Assembly (NCBI RefSeq): GCF_040182565.1
Contig: NC_089886.1
Location: 10,361,001 to 10,425,000, forward strand
From: Anser cygnoides
Lineage: Eukaryota; Chordata; Aves; Anseriformes; Anatidae
DNA: 64,000 nt
Direction: 5' to 3'
Shown here: positions 62,751 through 64,000 of the stretch, piece by piece
Layout: each line of letters opens with the position of its first letter
Numbering within the stretch: the first letter of the stretch is position 1
Position numbers and translations under genes: made by a program
Notes under the pieces: model-generated
Told to the model about the DNA's origin: nothing
Seen by the model: the letters and a program-made list of their open reading frames with translations, nothing else
The model's database searches: none

Positions 62751-62824
62751 GGCCACGCACCCTCCGGAGGGGCCGCCCGACAGGACCCCGCCGCAGAAGG
62801 GGCGGCTGTCCCTGCAGAACACAG
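62650..62824 (+). CDS. STC2: Stanniocalcin-2, first coding exon (partial gene)
   Basis: STC2 is a secreted, disulfide-linked homodimeric glycoprotein. It inhibits the pappalysins PAPP-A and PAPP-A2, so limiting IGF release, and it affects calcium and phosphate handling; it is induced by ER stress and hypoxia (family knowledge). The exon gives 58 codons plus one base (phase 1). Residues 1-10 are the n-region, 12-25 a Leu/Val core, and cleavage is likely after the AAAG at 29-32. The mature start AEATHPPEG, then DR and QKGRLSLQNT (49-58), matches the human mature N-terminus almost position for position. The start is supported by a GCCACC Kozak sequence. The exon ends CAG|GTACGG, where the last G would begin the Ala codon that follows QNT in mammals. 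The signal peptide looks about 8 residues longer than human. The cysteine-rich stanniocalcin domain is in later exons, outside the window. Confidence 0.93.
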
Positions 62825-64000
62825 GTACGGGGCGGGGGGGGGGGGTGTCAGGCAGGCAGCTGCTGGGTGAAAGCACGGAGGGGAAGGAAGGGGAAAAGCC
62901 CGGTGCTGGCAGCCCGCAGCCGGCTCTGCCCCGTGCACGTGGCCCCCGGGCCCGGCACGAAGCGGGCGGGGGGCGAGGAGAAAGTTTGGGGGGCGGAGGG
63001 AGGCTGGGGGGGGGGGGGTGCCCGCTGCTCCGCTCCGCACGGAGCCGGGCGGTGATGCGGGGGGCTCGGGGGGGTCCCTCTCTGTCCTCCTCTCCCTCCC
63101 CCGGCTGTAGCTGCCTAGAAAGAGGGAGCCGAGGCGTGCACTTTGCTGGATCGCTTCCCAGCCGTGCACGGAGAGCGCGGGATCCAGGCGCTTCCCTTCC
63201 CCCCCTCCCCTCCTTCTCCCCCCCCCCCCACCCCAACCCCCTTTTATTATTTTTTTTTTTCCTCCCTTTTAACACTCTCGCTGCTGCGCGACGTGTTTAA
63301 ACACACACGAGCAGGAATGCACGAATGCCCATTAGGGACTGCCACATGTGAATCACGGCACTGTGCAGTTCTCAGCACGCTGGAGCCAGGACATGTGATC
63401 CCGGCGAGGGTTTGCATCCGGATGCCAACACAAGCACTACAGCTGAGCTCCCGGCCCCAAAAAAAGCCCGGCTCCGCGCTTCTGCAGCGCTCCACAAAGA
63501 GCTCCATTTTTTCTCCCCCCCCCCCCCCCGGTGCCCGCGGCTTTGCGCAGCTCCCCGCCCGTGCCCGACACAATGCCGGAGCGGCCCCAGCACCGGGGAC
63601 AGGACCCCCCCGGACCCCACACCCCCAGATGCGCTCCGGGGCAGGTAGGAAGGAGAAGGGGTGGCGGAGAGAGCCGCTGCCCCCCTGGGGGGGTCACACG
63701 AGCCCCGTGGGACTCAGCCTGGACATCCCGGCTCTGCTCCCCTCTGCCTTGCGGCGGGCTGAAATGGGACCCAAAGTTGCTGCAAAGACTTGCAAAATGG
63801 ACCGTATGGCAAAGGGGGGGGGGGGGGGCCGGGGGGGGGCTGAAACGCGCTGCGGTCCGCAGGGGGATTAGGCTGGCTCCCAAGAGCGAGCTTTAATTAA
63901 AGGTACCACTGGGGCACGGAGCACAGGCGTTCTTAGCATCCTCAGTCCCGGCCTAAAAGCTGCCCCTGTTTAACTTTATCCCCGGGCTCTTTCAGCAACC
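62825..64000 (+). other. STC2: STC2 intron 1, 5' part
   Basis: The intron opens with GTACGG directly after the exon and runs past the window edge; nothing resembling STC2 exon 2 (the start of the cysteine-rich domain) is seen. The first kilobase is still CpG-island DNA. It has long G or C homopolymers (C-run near 63523-63538, G-runs at 63814-63828 and 63831-63839) and a pyrimidine-rich block near 63196-63270. An E-box CACGTG at 62936-62941 contains a hypoxia-response core. The frame of exon 1 stays open to 63300, so unspliced RNA would not stop at once. Confidence 0.85.

Larger units (their letters stand above)
61300..63880. other. CpG island spanning the STC2 promoter, exon 1 and early intron 1
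   Basis: Base composition changes sharply here from the AT-leaning intergenic DNA to dense CG dinucleotides (for example 61500-61620, 62380-62650 and 63540-63640), GGGCGG boxes and long G or C runs. The island is centred on the STC2 start codon, as expected of a constitutively unmethylated vertebrate promoter. Boundaries are by eye. Very long open frames on both strands inside it reflect lack of AT-rich stop codons, not genes. Confidence 0.85.

Noticed and set aside
61466..63055. 529-codon + strand frame across the CpG island
   Set aside because: It is low-complexity Gly/Pro/Arg/Ala sequence in a different frame from STC2 and crosses its promoter, exon and intron. Absence of stops is due to extreme GC content.
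62187..63275. 362-codon - strand frame opposite STC2 exon 1
   Set aside because: It is Pro-rich low-complexity sequence complementary to G-runs. There is no conserved domain and it is antisense to a recognised exon.

Overview
This is vertebrate, almost certainly avian, nuclear DNA. The evidence is a set of CR1 LINE 3'-end fragments of the type found across bird genomes (about 1661-2076, 3338-3440, 19705-19932 and 34303-34345), no Alu- or L1-like repeats, long AT-leaning non-coding stretches, and one GC-rich CpG island at the right edge. The exact species cannot be read from the window.

Only one gene is supported: the first coding exon of stanniocalcin-2 (STC2) on the + strand, 62650-62824. 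It encodes a signal peptide and the conserved mature N-terminus with the QKGRLSLQNT block, and ends in a clean CAG|GTACGG splice donor. The rest of the gene lies beyond the window. The exon sits in a CpG island (about 61300-63880) with a CCAAT box, a G-quadruplex-prone block, an overlapping upstream ORF, and candidate ATF4 and HIF elements. These fit STC2's known role as a secreted glycoprotein induced by ER stress and hypoxia, but none is tested here.

The other ~61 kb is intergenic DNA 5' of STC2. I find no supported exon, tRNA, rRNA or CRISPR in it. By layout it matches the long gene-poor interval 5' of STC2 known in mammals. It holds CR1 fragments, decayed ancient SINE/LINE relics, microsatellites, short tandem duplications, a long hairpin (44273-44340), opposed poly-G and poly-C tracts, and several AT-rich, motif-dense segments that read like conserved non-coding elements (about 14560-15010, 18560-18975, 37085-37355, 47100-47410, 51360-51640, 54780-54990, 56080-56345 and 59640-59780).

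The most striking object is a minisatellite at 26360-28113: an 11-bp unit, CTCCCATCTTA, repeated 159 times with no variant seen. Every unit carries a CCATCTT core that fits the YY1 motif CCATNTT, and all three forward frames are open through the array. It lies about 34.5 kb upstream of the STC2 start codon and is the best candidate for something undescribed. The main alternative is a recent neutral expansion.
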